NCBI GenBank assembly: GCA_930991035.1
Contig: CAKNRV010000005.1
Coordinates: 1 to 62,899 of the forward strand
DNA length: 62,899 bases
Source: an uncultured Clostridium sp.
GTDB lineage: Bacteria; Bacillota; Clostridia; TANB77; CAG-508
Reading direction: 5' to 3'
The position numbers were made by a program, and so were the translations under genes. The notes under the pieces were generated by a model. It saw only the letters and a program-made list of their open reading frames with translations, was not told where the DNA came from and made no database searches. This document shows, piece by piece, positions 8,612 to 18,748 of the stretch. Position 1 is the stretch's first letter, and each line of letters begins with the position of its first letter.

Positions 8612-8800
8612 TTAACTCTCTTCCTTTTCCACTTTTTTAGTTATCATTTTTAGAGCTTTTGGTCTTTCTATCATAATAGTATGTCCACAGCCTAAGCACT
8701 TTAGCTTAAAGTCAACTCCTACTCTAGTAATTTCCCACAATTTACTTCCACAAGGGTGCTGCTTTTTTGTTTTCACTACATCTCCCACATTATACTCCAC
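8612..8800 (-). CDS. DUF951 family protein
   Basis: A small, probably metal-binding protein of unknown function, widespread in Firmicutes. It shows the family core YNVGDVVKTKKQHPCGSKLWEI followed by LKCLGCGHTIMIER, including the HPCG and CxGCGH motifs. I chose the GTG at 8800 (VEYNVGD, 62 residues) because it matches the family N terminus and has an AAAGGA ribosome binding site 9 bp upstream. The longer form starts with a TTG that abuts the gltX stop codon. It is probably translated from the gltX transcript. Confidence 0.85.
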   Translation of the reverse strand: MEYNVGDVVKTKKQHPCGSKLWEITRVGVDFKLKCLGCGHTIMIERPKALKMITKKVEKEES

Positions 8801-8818
8801 TATACTCTTTCCTTTCAA

Positions 8819-10474
8819 CTATTCATACTTCATTGCCTTCTCTAATCTCTTAATAACACTCTCTCCTCCAAGCACCTTCATAATCTCATACATATCAGGT
8901 GTGTTTTGTCTGCCTGTTAGTGCAACTCTAAGTACTGTGCTAACATCTCCTACGTGTCCTGGCCATTTTTCTGGTTCTGCTTTATATTCTTTTACTTCTC
9001 TTGCATATCCATTTGCTTCTGCTAAGTCTTTTATTTTATTAAACCACGTTTCTTTATCGTCTTGTATATCAAAATATTTTTCTATGTAGTCTTTTAGCAA
9101 TTTATTTACTTTCTCTTTGTCAGAAATTTTGCCATAATCATAAGAAACTTCACTATCTAAAAATTTGTTGTCATACATATAGATTATAGAATTTTTTACA
9201 TCTGCCCATTTTGAAATATCTTTTCTATGCTTTTTATTTCCTCTTTCTATCCCAAATATTTTTAGTGAATATTCTTTATCTTGAAGCATTTCAAATAATT
9301 CATTATCATACTCTTTTGCCCAATTTAATGAATTTTCGTAAACTTCTTCTGCTGTCATTTTTGATATAACTGTTTTGCCTATGTCTAGCAATTTTATCAT
9401 ATCAAATAATGCTCCACTAACACTCATTTTATTCAATTGGAAGTCGAATTCGTCCATATCTCTATCTGGGTTTGCTCTTCTCCAGTTTTCAAATGTTGAA
9501 TTTGCTATGTTTAATAAATATTCTTTAACAGCATTAACTGGTATTCCTTCCTCTTTGTAGTATGATACTGCTGCTTCTGGGTCTTTTCTTTTACTTAATT
9601 TACGCTTATTGCCATTATCATTTTTCATAATTGGTGATATATGTGCATATTTTGGAGCTTTGAAACCTAACTCGTGGAATAGTTGTAAATGTAGTGGTAC
9701 AGAAGATAGCCATTCGTCACTACGTATTACAATTGTTGTTCTCATTAAATGGTCGTCAACTGCGTGTGCAAAATGGTAAGTTGGCAACCCATCTGCTTTT
9801 ATTATAACTATATCTTGGTCATTTTCTGGGAAATCAACATTTCCCTTTATCAAATCGTGATGTTTTATTTTTCTGTCTTCTCTTCCTGGTGATTTAAAAC
9901 GTATAATGTATTTTTCACCATTCTTTATTTTTTCTGCTGCTTCTTCTACAGTTAAATTTCTACATTTTGCCCACACTCCATAGTATCCAGGTCTTATTTT
10001 AGCAGCTTCTTGTTTTTGTCTTATTTCGTCTACTTCTTCGCTACTGCAAAAACAAGGATATGCTTTACCTTGCTCTAATAAATATTTTGCATATGCTTGG
10101 TAAATATCTTTTCTTAGAGATTGCTTGTATGGTCCATAATTTCCCTTTTCTTCTGTTTCTGTAACCATACCCTCGTCTGGCAATATATCAAAGTCTTTTA
10201 GAGAGTTTACTATTCCTGTAACTCCGTTTTCAACTTCTCTTTTTTGGTCAGTGTCTTCAACTCTTAAGAAAAATACTCCATTAGTCTTTTTTGTCATTTC
10301 TTTTGCAACTAGAGCTTGGTATAGTCCACCAATATGCACAAATCCAGTAGGACTAGGTGCAAATCTTGATACTACTGCACCTTCTGGCAAATTTCTTTCT
10401 GGATATTTTTCTTCATAATATGAAATTTCCTTTGCTTCTGGAAAAATTAAGTCTGCTAAATCTTTATAATTCAT
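8819..10474 (-). CDS. gltX: Glutamate--tRNA ligase
   Basis: Class I synthetase charging tRNA-Glu, and probably also tRNA-Gln, given that gatCAB lies at 50.8-54.1 kb and no glutaminyl-tRNA synthetase is seen. The HIGH motif appears as PSPTGFVHIGG (about residue 42) and KMSKS as KRKLSKRKD (about 290). The protein is 551 residues, longer than the common 480-500. The extra length is an N-terminal segment before SRFAPSPTG and an enlarged anticodon-binding region. A GGGG-rich ribosome binding site precedes the ATG. DUF951 follows immediately. Confidence 0.95.
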   Translation of the reverse strand: MNYKDLADLIFPEAKEISYYEEKYPERNLPEGAVVSRFAPSPTGFVHIGGLYQALVAKEMTKKTNGVFFLRVEDTDQKREVENGVTGIVNSLKDFDILPDEGMVTETEEKGNYGPYKQSLRKDIYQAYAKYLLEQGKAYPCFCSSEEVDEIRQKQEAAKIRPGYYGVWAKCRNLTVEEAAEKIKNGEKYIIRFKSPGREDRKIKHHDLIKGNVDFPENDQDIVIIKADGLPTYHFAHAVDDHLMRTTIVIRSDEWLSSVPLHLQLFHELGFKAPKYAHISPIMKNDNGNKRKLSKRKDPEAAVSYYKEEGIPVNAVKEYLLNIANSTFENWRRANPDRDMDEFDFQLNKMSVSGALFDMIKLLDIGKTVISKMTAEEVYENSLNWAKEYDNELFEMLQDKEYSLKIFGIERGNKKHRKDISKWADVKNSIIYMYDNKFLDSEVSYDYGKISDKEKVNKLLKDYIEKYFDIQDDKETWFNKIKDLAEANGYAREVKEYKAEPEKWPGHVGDVSTVLRVALTGRQNTPDMYEIMKVLGGESVIKRLEKAMKYE

Positions 10475-10504
10475 TTGTTATTCCCCTTTCTAAAATTTCT
10501 TTCT

Positions 10505-10629
10505 AGCTTGGAAAAGAATTGGTGTTTTGGCTAGGCAACCAAGTGAGAAAACCGGAGGCGTACTTGTTGTACGTCGAGGATTTTCGAAACGCAGGCTAAC
10601 AACGCCAAAACCTAATTATTTTTCAAGCT
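10505..10629. repeat. 125-bp cruciform-like palindromic element
   Basis: The ends form a 25-bp inverted repeat with few mismatches (GCTTGGAAAAGAATT to the left, AATTATTTTTCAAGC to the right, with TTTTGGC and GCCAAAA inside). The middle holds GGCGTAC-TTGTT-GTACGTC and nearby gaaaacc/ggattttc arms. It fills the gap between the rnj stop and the gltX start. It is more GC-rich than its surroundings. It looks like a REP- or MITE-like element; no second copy is in this window. Confidence 0.7.
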
Positions 10630-10631
10630 CA

Positions 10632-12530
10632 TTACACTTCCATAATAATTGGCAAAATCATCGGATTACGTTTAGTTCTTTGGAAAATATAATCTCTTAA
10701 ATCGTCTTTTAAAGTTGATTTAATTGTTGACCAGTCACGAACTCCTTCTTCTTCAAAAGTTCTAACTTCTTGTCTTATAACTTTCTTTACATCGTCCATT
10801 AGTGTCTCAGATTCTCTTACATATACAAATCCTCTTGAAACCACATCTGGTCCTGACACAATTTCTCCTGTACTTCCATCCATTGTCATTACAATTACTA
10901 TTAAACCATCTTGTGATAAATGTTGTCTATCTCTTAAAACTATATTTCCAACATCACCCACGCCAAGTCCATCAACTAATATTTTTCCATTTGGTACAGA
11001 TGTAGTAATTTTGGCTTCTTTTTTGTTTAATTCCAATGTTTTCCCATTTTCTAGTATAAATATGTTTTCGCTTGGTATTCCCATTTCTTTTGCTGTTTCT
11101 GCGTGTGCTTTTAATTGTCTATATTCGCCGTGTACTGGTATAAAATATTTTGGACGTGCAAGTCTTATTATTAGTTTTTGCTCTTCTTGGCAAGCATGTC
11201 CTGATACGTGAACATTTTCTAACGCACTGTATATAACTTCTGCACCTATTTGCATCAAATCATTTATTACGTTTGATACCAATTTTTCATTTCCTGGTAT
11301 AGGAGTTGCTGAGATTATAACCATATCATTTGGTGTTATAACTACCTTTTTGTGCTCACCTGCTGCCATTCTTGTAAGTGCAGACATTGTTTCACCTTGA
11401 CTACCTGTTGTAATTATTACTAATTGGTCATCTGTATAATTTTTTATCATATCTATGTCTATAAACATATTTTCTGGTGCATTAATATATCCAATTTCTC
11501 TTGCAGTTTCTATCATATTTATCATACTTCTACCACAAACTGCAATTTTTCTACCATATTTTTCAGCAGAATTTACTATTTGTTGCACTCTATGCACATT
11601 TGATGCGAATGTTGCCACTACAATTCTCTTCTTGTTGTTTTGAAATAGCCTGTCAAAAACCTCTCCTATTGTTCTTTCTGACATTGTATAGCCTTTTCTT
11701 TCTGAGTTTGTACTATCTGACATAAGAGCTAAAATACCCTTATTACCTAATTCTGCAATTCTTCCTAAATCCATTACTTGGTCGTCTATTGGTGTAAAAT
11801 CAACTTTAAAGTCTCCTGTATGAAGGACTACACCAACTGGTGTGTGTATTGCAAGCATAACAGAGTCTGGTATACTATGGCTACTTCTTATAAATTCAAC
11901 TTTAATGTTTCCAAAGTTTATTGTTTGACCTTGTTCTACTGTAACTAATTTGGTTGAAGCCAATAATTTATGTTCTTCCAATTTATTTTTTATTAAACCA
12001 ACTGTTAATTTTGTTGCATAAATTGGCATATTAATTTGTTTTAAAACATAAGGTATAGCACCAATGTGATCTTCGTGTCCGTGTGTTACAACCATTCCCT
12101 TTATTTTATCTTTGTTTTTTTCTAGATATGTTACATCTGGTATAACCAAATCTATACCTAACATATCGTCTTCAGGGAATTCCAAACCGCAGTCTACTAA
12201 TACTATCTCATTTCCGTATTCAAAAACTGTAATATTTTTTCCAATCTCGTCTAAACCTCCAAGAGGTATTATTTTTAAATTGTCTTTCTTGAACTCAAAT
12301 TTATTTGTTCTTCTTTTACCATTAAATGAGCTACTTAACAATTCGTCTCTTGGAAATTGTTTTTCAAATAAAACTTCTCCATTGCTTTGAGCTTTGCTCT
12401 CTCTCTTGTTAATTTGGTTTGCTTCCTTTCTATTAGTTTTTCTTGGATTGTTTCTCTTTTTTAGTTCTGACTTATTGTTTAAATCAGTTTTCTTTGCTGT
12501 TTTTTCTTTAACTGTTCCTTTTCTCTCCAT
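10632..12530 (-). CDS. rnj: Ribonuclease J
   Basis: A metallo-beta-lactamase/beta-CASP ribonuclease with 5'-3' exo- and endonuclease activity in mRNA decay and rRNA maturation. The start is set at the ATG giving MERKGTVKEK, with AAGGAGAG 10 bp upstream. A lysine/asparagine-rich disordered extension of about 80 residues comes first. Then LKIIPLGGLDEIGKN, the metal motif THGHEDHIGAIPY, SHSIPDS, HTGDFK and the beta-CASP domain (ATFASNVHRVQQI) follow, with the C-terminal domain near PVHGEYRQLKAHAE. Length is 632. The extension makes it longer than Bacillus RNase J1. Confidence 0.96.
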   Translation of the reverse strand: MERKGTVKEKTAKKTDLNNKSELKKRNNPRKTNRKEANQINKRESKAQSNGEVLFEKQFPRDELLSSSFNGKRRTNKFEFKKDNLKIIPLGGLDEIGKNITVFEYGNEIVLVDCGLEFPEDDMLGIDLVIPDVTYLEKNKDKIKGMVVTHGHEDHIGAIPYVLKQINMPIYATKLTVGLIKNKLEEHKLLASTKLVTVEQGQTINFGNIKVEFIRSSHSIPDSVMLAIHTPVGVVLHTGDFKVDFTPIDDQVMDLGRIAELGNKGILALMSDSTNSERKGYTMSERTIGEVFDRLFQNNKKRIVVATFASNVHRVQQIVNSAEKYGRKIAVCGRSMINMIETAREIGYINAPENMFIDIDMIKNYTDDQLVIITTGSQGETMSALTRMAAGEHKKVVITPNDMVIISATPIPGNEKLVSNVINDLMQIGAEVIYSALENVHVSGHACQEEQKLIIRLARPKYFIPVHGEYRQLKAHAETAKEMGIPSENIFILENGKTLELNKKEAKITTSVPNGKILVDGLGVGDVGNIVLRDRQHLSQDGLIVIVMTMDGSTGEIVSGPDVVSRGFVYVRESETLMDDVKKVIRQEVRTFEEEGVRDWSTIKSTLKDDLRDYIFQRTKRNPMILPIIMEV

Positions 12531-13096
12531 TAAATAAATCTCTCCTTCTTTATTTTTATTATTTTCTTGTATGCACATACTTTTAGATATTAAATTTTAT
12601 ATATTTCTAATCTTACAAAAGTACGCTCTCTTATGCATATTTTAATTTATATATTTTATATATAGAAAACTAAAATATTTTCCGTTCCAAACACTTTTTA
12701 ATTATTTTGTTCTATTTTCTTTATCTTATACAAAAAAAGCTGAAATGAGATGTATATTTTTGGCAAGGTATAAGAAGTTTTAAGAAATATACATTATTTC
12801 AGCTTTTTACTTAATTATTTATAATTGTAACTTAATAAATTACTAATAAAACATATTCGGTAACAACTATTTATACAAATCAAATGATTATCTTTATAAA
12901 TAATTCTTCCTTTTTTACGCGCACATTAATTCTATGCTTTTATCCCGCTTTAAGCATAGCTAATATTACTTTAATTTATTAATCCGCTCAATAATTTACA
13001 ATATTTTTTCCGCTCTCTATAAATATCTATATAAATCTCTTCTTTACCTTAATTGGTAACAACTGTAAATTATTATACTATGTTTTTTTGATTTTG
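12531..13096. other. Intergenic region with two hairpins
   Basis: No ORF with a plausible start. A strong hairpin at 12733-12808 has arms AAAAAGCTGAAATGAG and ATTATTTCAGCTTTTT plus ATGTATATTT and AAATATACAT, about 24 bp of stem with T runs on both strands, so it could terminate from either side or be a small structured RNA. A second hairpin at 12933-12959 (CTATGCTT and AAGCATAG) is shorter. GGTAACAACT occurs at 12859 and 13053, resembling the ends of the TGTTAC repeat family. Confidence 0.55.
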
Positions 13097-13975
13097 TCAA
13101 ATTGCAGAGCCAATCATTCCTGCATCATTTTTTAGCTCTGCTAATACAATTTTAGGCAGGCTATCTTTATTAAACACATATTTTTTTGTGTTCATTCTAG
13201 TTACTAATTTATCATAGAAAATATCTTTAAAGAAAACAAAACTTCCACCAAGGCAAATTGCTTCTGGCTCAAATATATCTATTAAATTAGACAAGCCCAC
13301 AATTAAATTTTCTATGTATTCATTTATTACATTTTCTATTTCTGGATTTTTTATGTTCTCTTTTAGTTTTTCAAGTAATTGTTCAGAATTTATATCTTCA
13401 AGAGACAAAATCTCTCTTATCTTTTCCTTAAATCTTTTTATAGAGCAATAAGTTTCAAAACACCCTCTTTTTCCACAGTTACATTGCAAACCATCTTTTT
13501 GTATTATTATATGCCCTAGCTCAAATCCTAAATTTTTATTTGCAGTAAGTAGTCTCCCATTTAGGAACACAGCAGAACCAATTCCTGTTCCTATACATAA
13601 AAATATAGCATCCTTGCATCCACGCAAAGCTCCATAATTCATTTCTGCCAATCCTGCTGCTTTCGAATCATTTTTTACTAAAAATGGAATTTTGTACTTT
13701 TCAGCAAGTGGTGTAAAGTCAAGTACATCTATTCCCAAATTAACCAAATTCAATGCTTTTTTCCCTTTTGGATTTCCTGGGCAGGCAATTCCCACTAACT
13801 CTACATTATTTTCTTTTGTTAGCTCTTCTATATTTTTATCCAAATACTCTACAAGAATCTTTGGTTTTTTCAATTCTTGTGTCATATCTATTTCTTGCTT
13901 TTCAACAATCTTTCCTTCTTCATCCAAAAGAGCAATACCTATGTGGCTTCCACCAATATCAATTCCAATTTTCAT
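13097..13975 (-). CDS. ROK family sugar kinase (glucokinase-like)
   Basis: An ASKHA-fold kinase. The N-terminal phosphate motif is MKIGIDIGGSHIGIAL, and the ROK zinc signature is CNCGKRGCFETYCS at about residue 165. GIGSAVFLNGRLL and ELGHIII (catalytic region) are also visible. The second ATG (13975) is favoured by ribosome binding site spacing (GAAAGGA, 9 bp). At 292 residues it fits glucokinase or N-acetyl-sugar kinases. The substrate cannot be decided from sequence. It lies downstream of pilC but is separated by a terminator hairpin, so it is likely its own unit. Confidence 0.85.
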   Translation of the reverse strand: MKIGIDIGGSHIGIALLDEEGKIVEKQEIDMTQELKKPKILVEYLDKNIEELTKENNVELVGIACPGNPKGKKALNLVNLGIDVLDFTPLAEKYKIPFLVKNDSKAAGLAEMNYGALRGCKDAIFLCIGTGIGSAVFLNGRLLTANKNLGFELGHIIIQKDGLQCNCGKRGCFETYCSIKRFKEKIREILSLEDINSEQLLEKLKENIKNPEIENVINEYIENLIVGLSNLIDIFEPEAICLGGSFVFFKDIFYDKLVTRMNTKKYVFNKDSLPKIVLAELKNDAGMIGSAI

Positions 13976-14025
13976 TACCATCGTTCCTTTCTCAATTGTA
14001 ATTATTTTTCAACCAAAAAACAAAT

Positions 14026-14057
14026 TCAACCAAGTACTCGCTAGCTTCCTTGGTTGA
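14026..14057 (-). terminator. Terminator at the end of the pil operon
   Basis: Stem TTCAACCAAG with CTTGGTTGAA followed on the minus strand by TTTGTTTTTT, 11 bp after the pilC stop. Confidence 0.75.
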
Positions 14058-14067
14058 ACAATATTTT

Positions 14068-15426
14068 CTATAATGGTGGTAAATCGACTGATTCGAATAC
14101 CCAAGTACCCATATAAAGTTGAATACAAGGTACTATTATTACTAAAACTAAGAATATTAGGAATATACCAACAATCGAGTAAACAATTTGTGGTAAAACA
14201 CTCATTATTCTTTGCATCAAATTGTTTATATCTATTTCCATATATTCTACCAATTTTCTCATCATTTCTGTTAAGTCAGTCTGCATACCAATTTTTAGCA
14301 TTTCTGTTTGCATTGGAGATGTCAAACTAGAGTTTTCAAATGGTTCTATCCAAGATGCACCTATTAAAATATTATTAATTGCTGTTTCTATAATTGAAAG
14401 CATAACATAATTTTTGATGACAGATTTACTAACCTCAAGAGATTCCTGAATTCTCATACCATTCTCTAGGTTTAAAAGCATAGCTCTCATTAACCTTGAA
14501 AAATCCATTGCAAAAATCAATTTTCCAAATACAGGCATTTTGTATTTAAAGTAGTCAAAATTATACCTTCCCTTAGGGCTATTTATATAAACCATCAATA
14601 TTGCAACAGCTCCTGCTATAATCATAACAGGTATATACCATATAGCTGCTAATCCATTACAAAAATCTATGAACCACAATGTTATGCCTGGCAACTCTTG
14701 TGTTGTCCCTGCTTGTTCAAATGTTTCTTGTATCAATGGTATAATATATGCCACACCAAATATTAAAATTGCTATTATTGCAAGTAATTGTAATACATTT
14801 GGAATAATTATTTTTCTCAATCTTTGGCCATATCCATCTACATCTTCCATATATTTTATAGCTTGCTCAAGCGATTTTGTAAGCGAACCTGACATTTCAC
14901 CTACTTTTATCATATTGATATATATATATGGGAATATATTTGAGTAATATTCCATTGTTGTATACATATATTCTCCAGCTTCAACACCTGCTAAAATATC
15001 TTGCAATATTCCTCTTAATGATAAGTTTTCTGTACTATCTATAATTGTACTTAATGCGTGTATATTATTAAAGTTTGCTTTTTTAAGTAAATAAAAATTC
15101 TGTGTAAAAATTATAATATCTCTATTAGTTATTTTTTCTTCTCTAGATAATGCTAAATTAACTCTTTCTTTTATAGATGGCTTTATGTTTTCTCTACCTC
15201 TAAGGATGTTTGCAGAGTTTGCTTGCTTCATAATGTCGTCTATATCCATCATATTCTTTCTATTTACCTTTGTCTTTTTTCCCTGGTAACCAACTTGTAC
15301 AATACTTATAGGTAATAAGTCATTATTTTTTAGCTTTTTTATTAATGTGTTTTTATTTACATCTTCTACCTTATTTCTTACTATTTGTCCCTTAGATGTT
15401 ACCGCTCTATATACATATTCTGGCAT
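14068..15426 (-). CDS. pilC: Type IV pilus inner-membrane platform protein PilC
   Basis: A polytopic membrane protein with two T2SF (GspF/PilC) domains. It anchors the assembly and retraction ATPases to the pilus base. The N terminus MPEYVYRAVTSKGQIVRNKV is typical. The first T2SF repeat is at about 110-230 and the second at about 310-430, with membrane segments near 212-232, 258-280 and 410-435. Length 452 is slightly above average because of an insertion at about 45-85. AAAGGAGG precedes the ATG. Last gene of the pil operon. Confidence 0.93.
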   Translation of the reverse strand: MPEYVYRAVTSKGQIVRNKVEDVNKNTLIKKLKNNDLLPISIVQVGYQGKKTKVNRKNMMDIDDIMKQANSANILRGRENIKPSIKERVNLALSREEKITNRDIIIFTQNFYLLKKANFNNIHALSTIIDSTENLSLRGILQDILAGVEAGEYMYTTMEYYSNIFPYIYINMIKVGEMSGSLTKSLEQAIKYMEDVDGYGQRLRKIIIPNVLQLLAIIAILIFGVAYIIPLIQETFEQAGTTQELPGITLWFIDFCNGLAAIWYIPVMIIAGAVAILMVYINSPKGRYNFDYFKYKMPVFGKLIFAMDFSRLMRAMLLNLENGMRIQESLEVSKSVIKNYVMLSIIETAINNILIGASWIEPFENSSLTSPMQTEMLKIGMQTDLTEMMRKLVEYMEIDINNLMQRIMSVLPQIVYSIVGIFLIFLVLVIIVPCIQLYMGTWVFESVDLPPL

Positions 15427-15453
15427 TTTTCCTCCTTTCTAACAGCTTCAAAT

Positions 15454-16572
15454 TTATTGATTAATTTTGTTTTCTTTTTCTTTCTTTATTTTTAATTGCA
15501 TTATTGTTCTGTTTAATGTTTCTATATTTTTTTCTTCTATTTGAGCTTTTGCTTGCTCTAATGTTATTACATCGTCAACAAATAGCTCTGCGATTGAATT
15601 TATTAGACCTATACTTCCTTTTTCTAGGTTACTTTGAATTGCATCTTCTATTTCTGATACACTTATTTTTTCTTTTCTTATTATACCAGAAACAATATTA
15701 TCTACAACCATTACCTCTGGCACAAGTACCAAATCTCCTGTTTTAGATGGTAATAACCTTTGTGAAATAACAAGTTTTAATAATGAAGAAATTAAATATT
15801 TAACTTGTTGTTGGTCTCTTATTTCATAGAAGTTTACCATTCTATCGATTGTTTCTGCGCAAGATTTTGTATGAAGTGTACCTATTACCAAGTGTCCTGC
15901 TTCTGCTGTTTCAATTGCTGCTTCCATTGTTTCTCTATCTCTAATCTCACCAATTACTAGAATATCGCAGTCTTCTCTTAATGAGTTTTTTACACCATCG
16001 CTATATGTTAAACAATCACGTCCTGGTCCGATTTCTTTTTGTACTATAACAGATTTTTTACAATGATGTTTATACTCAACTGGGTTCTCTAAAGTAAGTA
16101 TTTTTTTATTCTGGTTTTCATTTATTTCGTTTATTAAGGCATTTAATGTAGTAGTTTTACCAGAGTTAGTTTTTCCTGTTACTAGTATTAAACCTTGTGG
16201 TTGATAAGTCATTCTTCTTACTATATCAGGTACTCCCAAGTCTTCATATTTGGGTAATTCATTTTTTATAAGTCTCATTGTATAAACTGGTATTTCATTA
16301 GCTAATGAGATATTTACCCTTAAACGAATATTCTCAAACTCATAAGAAGTATCTAATTTTTTTGTTTCTTTAAAAACTCTATCTTTATCCACATTTCCTC
16401 TTACAAAGTAGTCATAAACCTCATACATATCGTCTTCATTTAATGGACTTTTACAATCGTATTCTATTAAATCTCTTCTAATTCTGAGCATAGGTTTTAT
16501 GCCACAAATTAGGTGAACATCTGATGCATCTTTTTTTAATGCTGTTTCTAAAATTTTATCAATATCTATCAT
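15454..16572 (-). CDS. pilT: Type IV pilus retraction ATPase PilT
   Basis: A hexameric secretion-type ATPase that depolymerises pili. Walker A is TGKTNSGKTTTLN (about 132) and Walker B is CDILVIGEIRD. The acidic and His boxes (IGTLHTKSCAETIDRMV) are present, and the C-terminal GIIRKEKI resembles the PilT AIRNLIREGK motif. Length 372 is typical. GGAGGT precedes the ATG. The presence of PilT implies dynamic, retractable pili and twitching-type motility rather than a simple secretion pseudopilus. Confidence 0.93.
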   Translation of the reverse strand: MIDIDKILETALKKDASDVHLICGIKPMLRIRRDLIEYDCKSPLNEDDMYEVYDYFVRGNVDKDRVFKETKKLDTSYEFENIRLRVNISLANEIPVYTMRLIKNELPKYEDLGVPDIVRRMTYQPQGLILVTGKTNSGKTTTLNALINEINENQNKKILTLENPVEYKHHCKKSVIVQKEIGPGRDCLTYSDGVKNSLREDCDILVIGEIRDRETMEAAIETAEAGHLVIGTLHTKSCAETIDRMVNFYEIRDQQQVKYLISSLLKLVISQRLLPSKTGDLVLVPEVMVVDNIVSGIIRKEKISVSEIEDAIQSNLEKGSIGLINSIAELFVDDVITLEQAKAQIEEKNIETLNRTIMQLKIKKEKENKINQ

Positions 16573-16589
16573 TAGTTACCTCCATAAAT

Positions 16590-18215
16590 CTAATATATAG
16601 CTAACTTATTATTCAACTCTTGTAAATTTGTAGTACCATCAAGTACTCTATTTACTCCTTCTATAATCAATGGCAAATAACCACTTTTTAATGCTTCTCT
16701 TCTAATTTCCATTGTAGGTTTATTTTCTACTATTAAAGCTCTTATTTCGTCATTAATTATTAGTACTTCAAATATACCAATTCTTCCAAAGTAACCTGTG
16801 TTATGACATTTTGAACATCCCACTGCATCATAAGTTTTTTTGCCTTCCAAATCAAATTTCACATTGTATTTGTTTCCTATTTTTTCTATTATCTCTTTTT
16901 CTTGTTCTGTAAAATCTCTTTCTTTTGCACAGTCTGGGCATAATTTTCTTATTAATCTCTCTGAAACAGATGTCGCAAGAGTACTAGAAATGTCATAATT
17001 TGAAACTCCCATTTTTCTAAGTCTTGTTATAACTTCTATCGCATCAATTGTATGAATAGTAGACAATACATAGTGTCCTGTTTGTCCTGCTTGCATAGCA
17101 ATTTCTGCCGTTTCTGTATCTCTTATCTCTCCTAAAAGTATAATATCTGGGTCTTGCCTTAATACTGTTCTTAATGAATCTGCAAATGTAGTTTTTGGAT
17201 CTACTTCTATTTGGTTCAAACCATTTATTCTAATTTCTACTGGGTCCTCTATTGTTGTTATATTTATTTCAGCTCTATTTAAATAATCTACAATACTGTA
17301 TAAAGAAGTAGTTTTTCCTTCTCCAGTTGGTGCAGCAATTACTGTAATACTATTTTTCTTGTTAAATGCATTTTTTAATAGTTGCTCATCATTTGGAAAT
17401 CCCAAATCAAAAATTGACTTTACATCTTCATTTTTCTTTAGTAATCTAAGAACAAACTTTTCTCCATAAATATTTTTTTGTGAAGATACACGAATATTAT
17501 ATTCTGGATACATTATTATTCTTCCGTCTTGTGATTCTTGCTTTTCTTGGTGCATATTAGATATAGCTTTTAATCTTCCTATAATTTGTGACTGCTTTTC
17601 TTTTCCTACATTTGCTGCATTTATTAAAACACCATCTATTCTATACCTAACTCTTAAACCTTCTTGCATAGGCTCTATGTGTATGTCAGATGCTCTTTTT
17701 TCCATTGCTGTTTTTATTACACTATCTATAAATCCAGATACATCCGCACTTACATCAATGCTTTCATTACTTCCACTAAAAGAATTTAATATTAAGTCTA
17801 TATTTGTTTCAAATGTAATGTATTTTTCCATAATTAGGCCTTTATTTAAAAGTAATAACCTAACTGTTTCAACTGCTCTTTTATTAGAAGTATCTGCAAA
17901 ACAAACTTTAATTCTACCATTCACTTCTTCAAATGGTATAGCCTTATATTGTCTTGCAATATCAATAGAAATATAATCTAAAATATTTATCTTGATATCA
18001 GATTCTTTTAAATATATTGCTTTTTCTTCTAATATTTCTCCCATTGCGTTTATTAAAACATAAGGGTCGCAAGCTCTTAAAATATTTAGTATATCACCAA
18101 TTTTCTTTTTTGGCTCTGCTTTTTGATAATCCAGTGCTCTTTGAATGTCCTCTTCAGTTACAATACCTCTTTTTACTAATTCTATACCCAAAGGTTGTCT
18201 TCTTTTTGAATCCAT
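16590..18215 (-). CDS. pilB: Type IV pilus extension ATPase PilB
   Basis: Powers pilin polymerisation. The N-terminal MshEN-type domain starts LGIELVKRGIVTEEDIQRALDYQ (residues 8-150), a fold that binds c-di-GMP in some homologues. The catalytic domain has Walker A APTGEGKTTSLYS (about 296) and Walker B DPDIILLGEIRDTETAEIA. The tetracysteine zinc site CPDC...CSKCH is at about 425-470. Length 541. It starts 56 bp after the upstream minor pilin and ends 17 bp before pilT. Confidence 0.95.
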   Translation of the reverse strand: MDSKRRQPLGIELVKRGIVTEEDIQRALDYQKAEPKKKIGDILNILRACDPYVLINAMGEILEEKAIYLKESDIKINILDYISIDIARQYKAIPFEEVNGRIKVCFADTSNKRAVETVRLLLLNKGLIMEKYITFETNIDLILNSFSGSNESIDVSADVSGFIDSVIKTAMEKRASDIHIEPMQEGLRVRYRIDGVLINAANVGKEKQSQIIGRLKAISNMHQEKQESQDGRIIMYPEYNIRVSSQKNIYGEKFVLRLLKKNEDVKSIFDLGFPNDEQLLKNAFNKKNSITVIAAPTGEGKTTSLYSIVDYLNRAEINITTIEDPVEIRINGLNQIEVDPKTTFADSLRTVLRQDPDIILLGEIRDTETAEIAMQAGQTGHYVLSTIHTIDAIEVITRLRKMGVSNYDISSTLATSVSERLIRKLCPDCAKERDFTEQEKEIIEKIGNKYNVKFDLEGKKTYDAVGCSKCHNTGYFGRIGIFEVLIINDEIRALIVENKPTMEIRREALKSGYLPLIIEGVNRVLDGTTNLQELNNKLAIY

Positions 18216-18271
18216 AGAATTTCTCCTTTCATTAGTTATATAAATTATTATTTACAATTTTTTTAATATTA

Positions 18272-18721
18272 TTACCAATATCTTAATGTAAAATCTATAT
18301 TATCAGATATAGAGTCTTCATTGTCGTTTCCTATTTGAAAATTTACATTTATGATATTTTTGGTAATTGAATCAACAGTAAAAGTACTAGCTGTAAATGT
18401 ACATTGTAAAAAGTCAGTTGCAATCTCTACATCATTTCTATATATTTTTCCATTTTGATATCTATAAGTTGGGCCATCTTCAAATTGTATGTTTGAATTA
18501 GTTACAGTTGCAGAACTGTAATTTTTTATATCTACTGCAAAAAACATTACAAATTTATTAAACTCTGCTACATAATCAGGAGTATTCATTGCTGCACCTA
18601 CTCCACCATAAAAGAAATTACTAATTGTGGTAAGTATTCCAATTACTACTATAAAAATCAAAATATATACAGTTAAAGCTACAAGTGTAACACCATTTTG
18701 GCTTTTTAATTTCGTTTTCAT
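18272..18721 (-). CDS. Minor prepilin-like protein
   Basis: 149 residues with a short basic leader and an N-G-VTLVALTVYILIFIVVIGIL hydrophobic helix, followed by a soluble domain. The cleavage-site Gly is followed by VTLVA, so the Glu at mature position 5 used by most type IV pilins is missing. Its place between a second prepilin gene and pilB indicates a minor or priming pilin. No specific family recognised in the C-terminal domain. Confidence 0.8.
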   Translation of the reverse strand: MKTKLKSQNGVTLVALTVYILIFIVVIGILTTISNFFYGGVGAAMNTPDYVAEFNKFVMFFAVDIKNYSSATVTNSNIQFEDGPTYRYQNGKIYRNDVEIATDFLQCTFTASTFTVDSITKNIINVNFQIGNDNEDSISDNIDFTLRYW

Positions 18722-18748
18722 TAATTAGCAAATACTCCTTTCTTCTAA

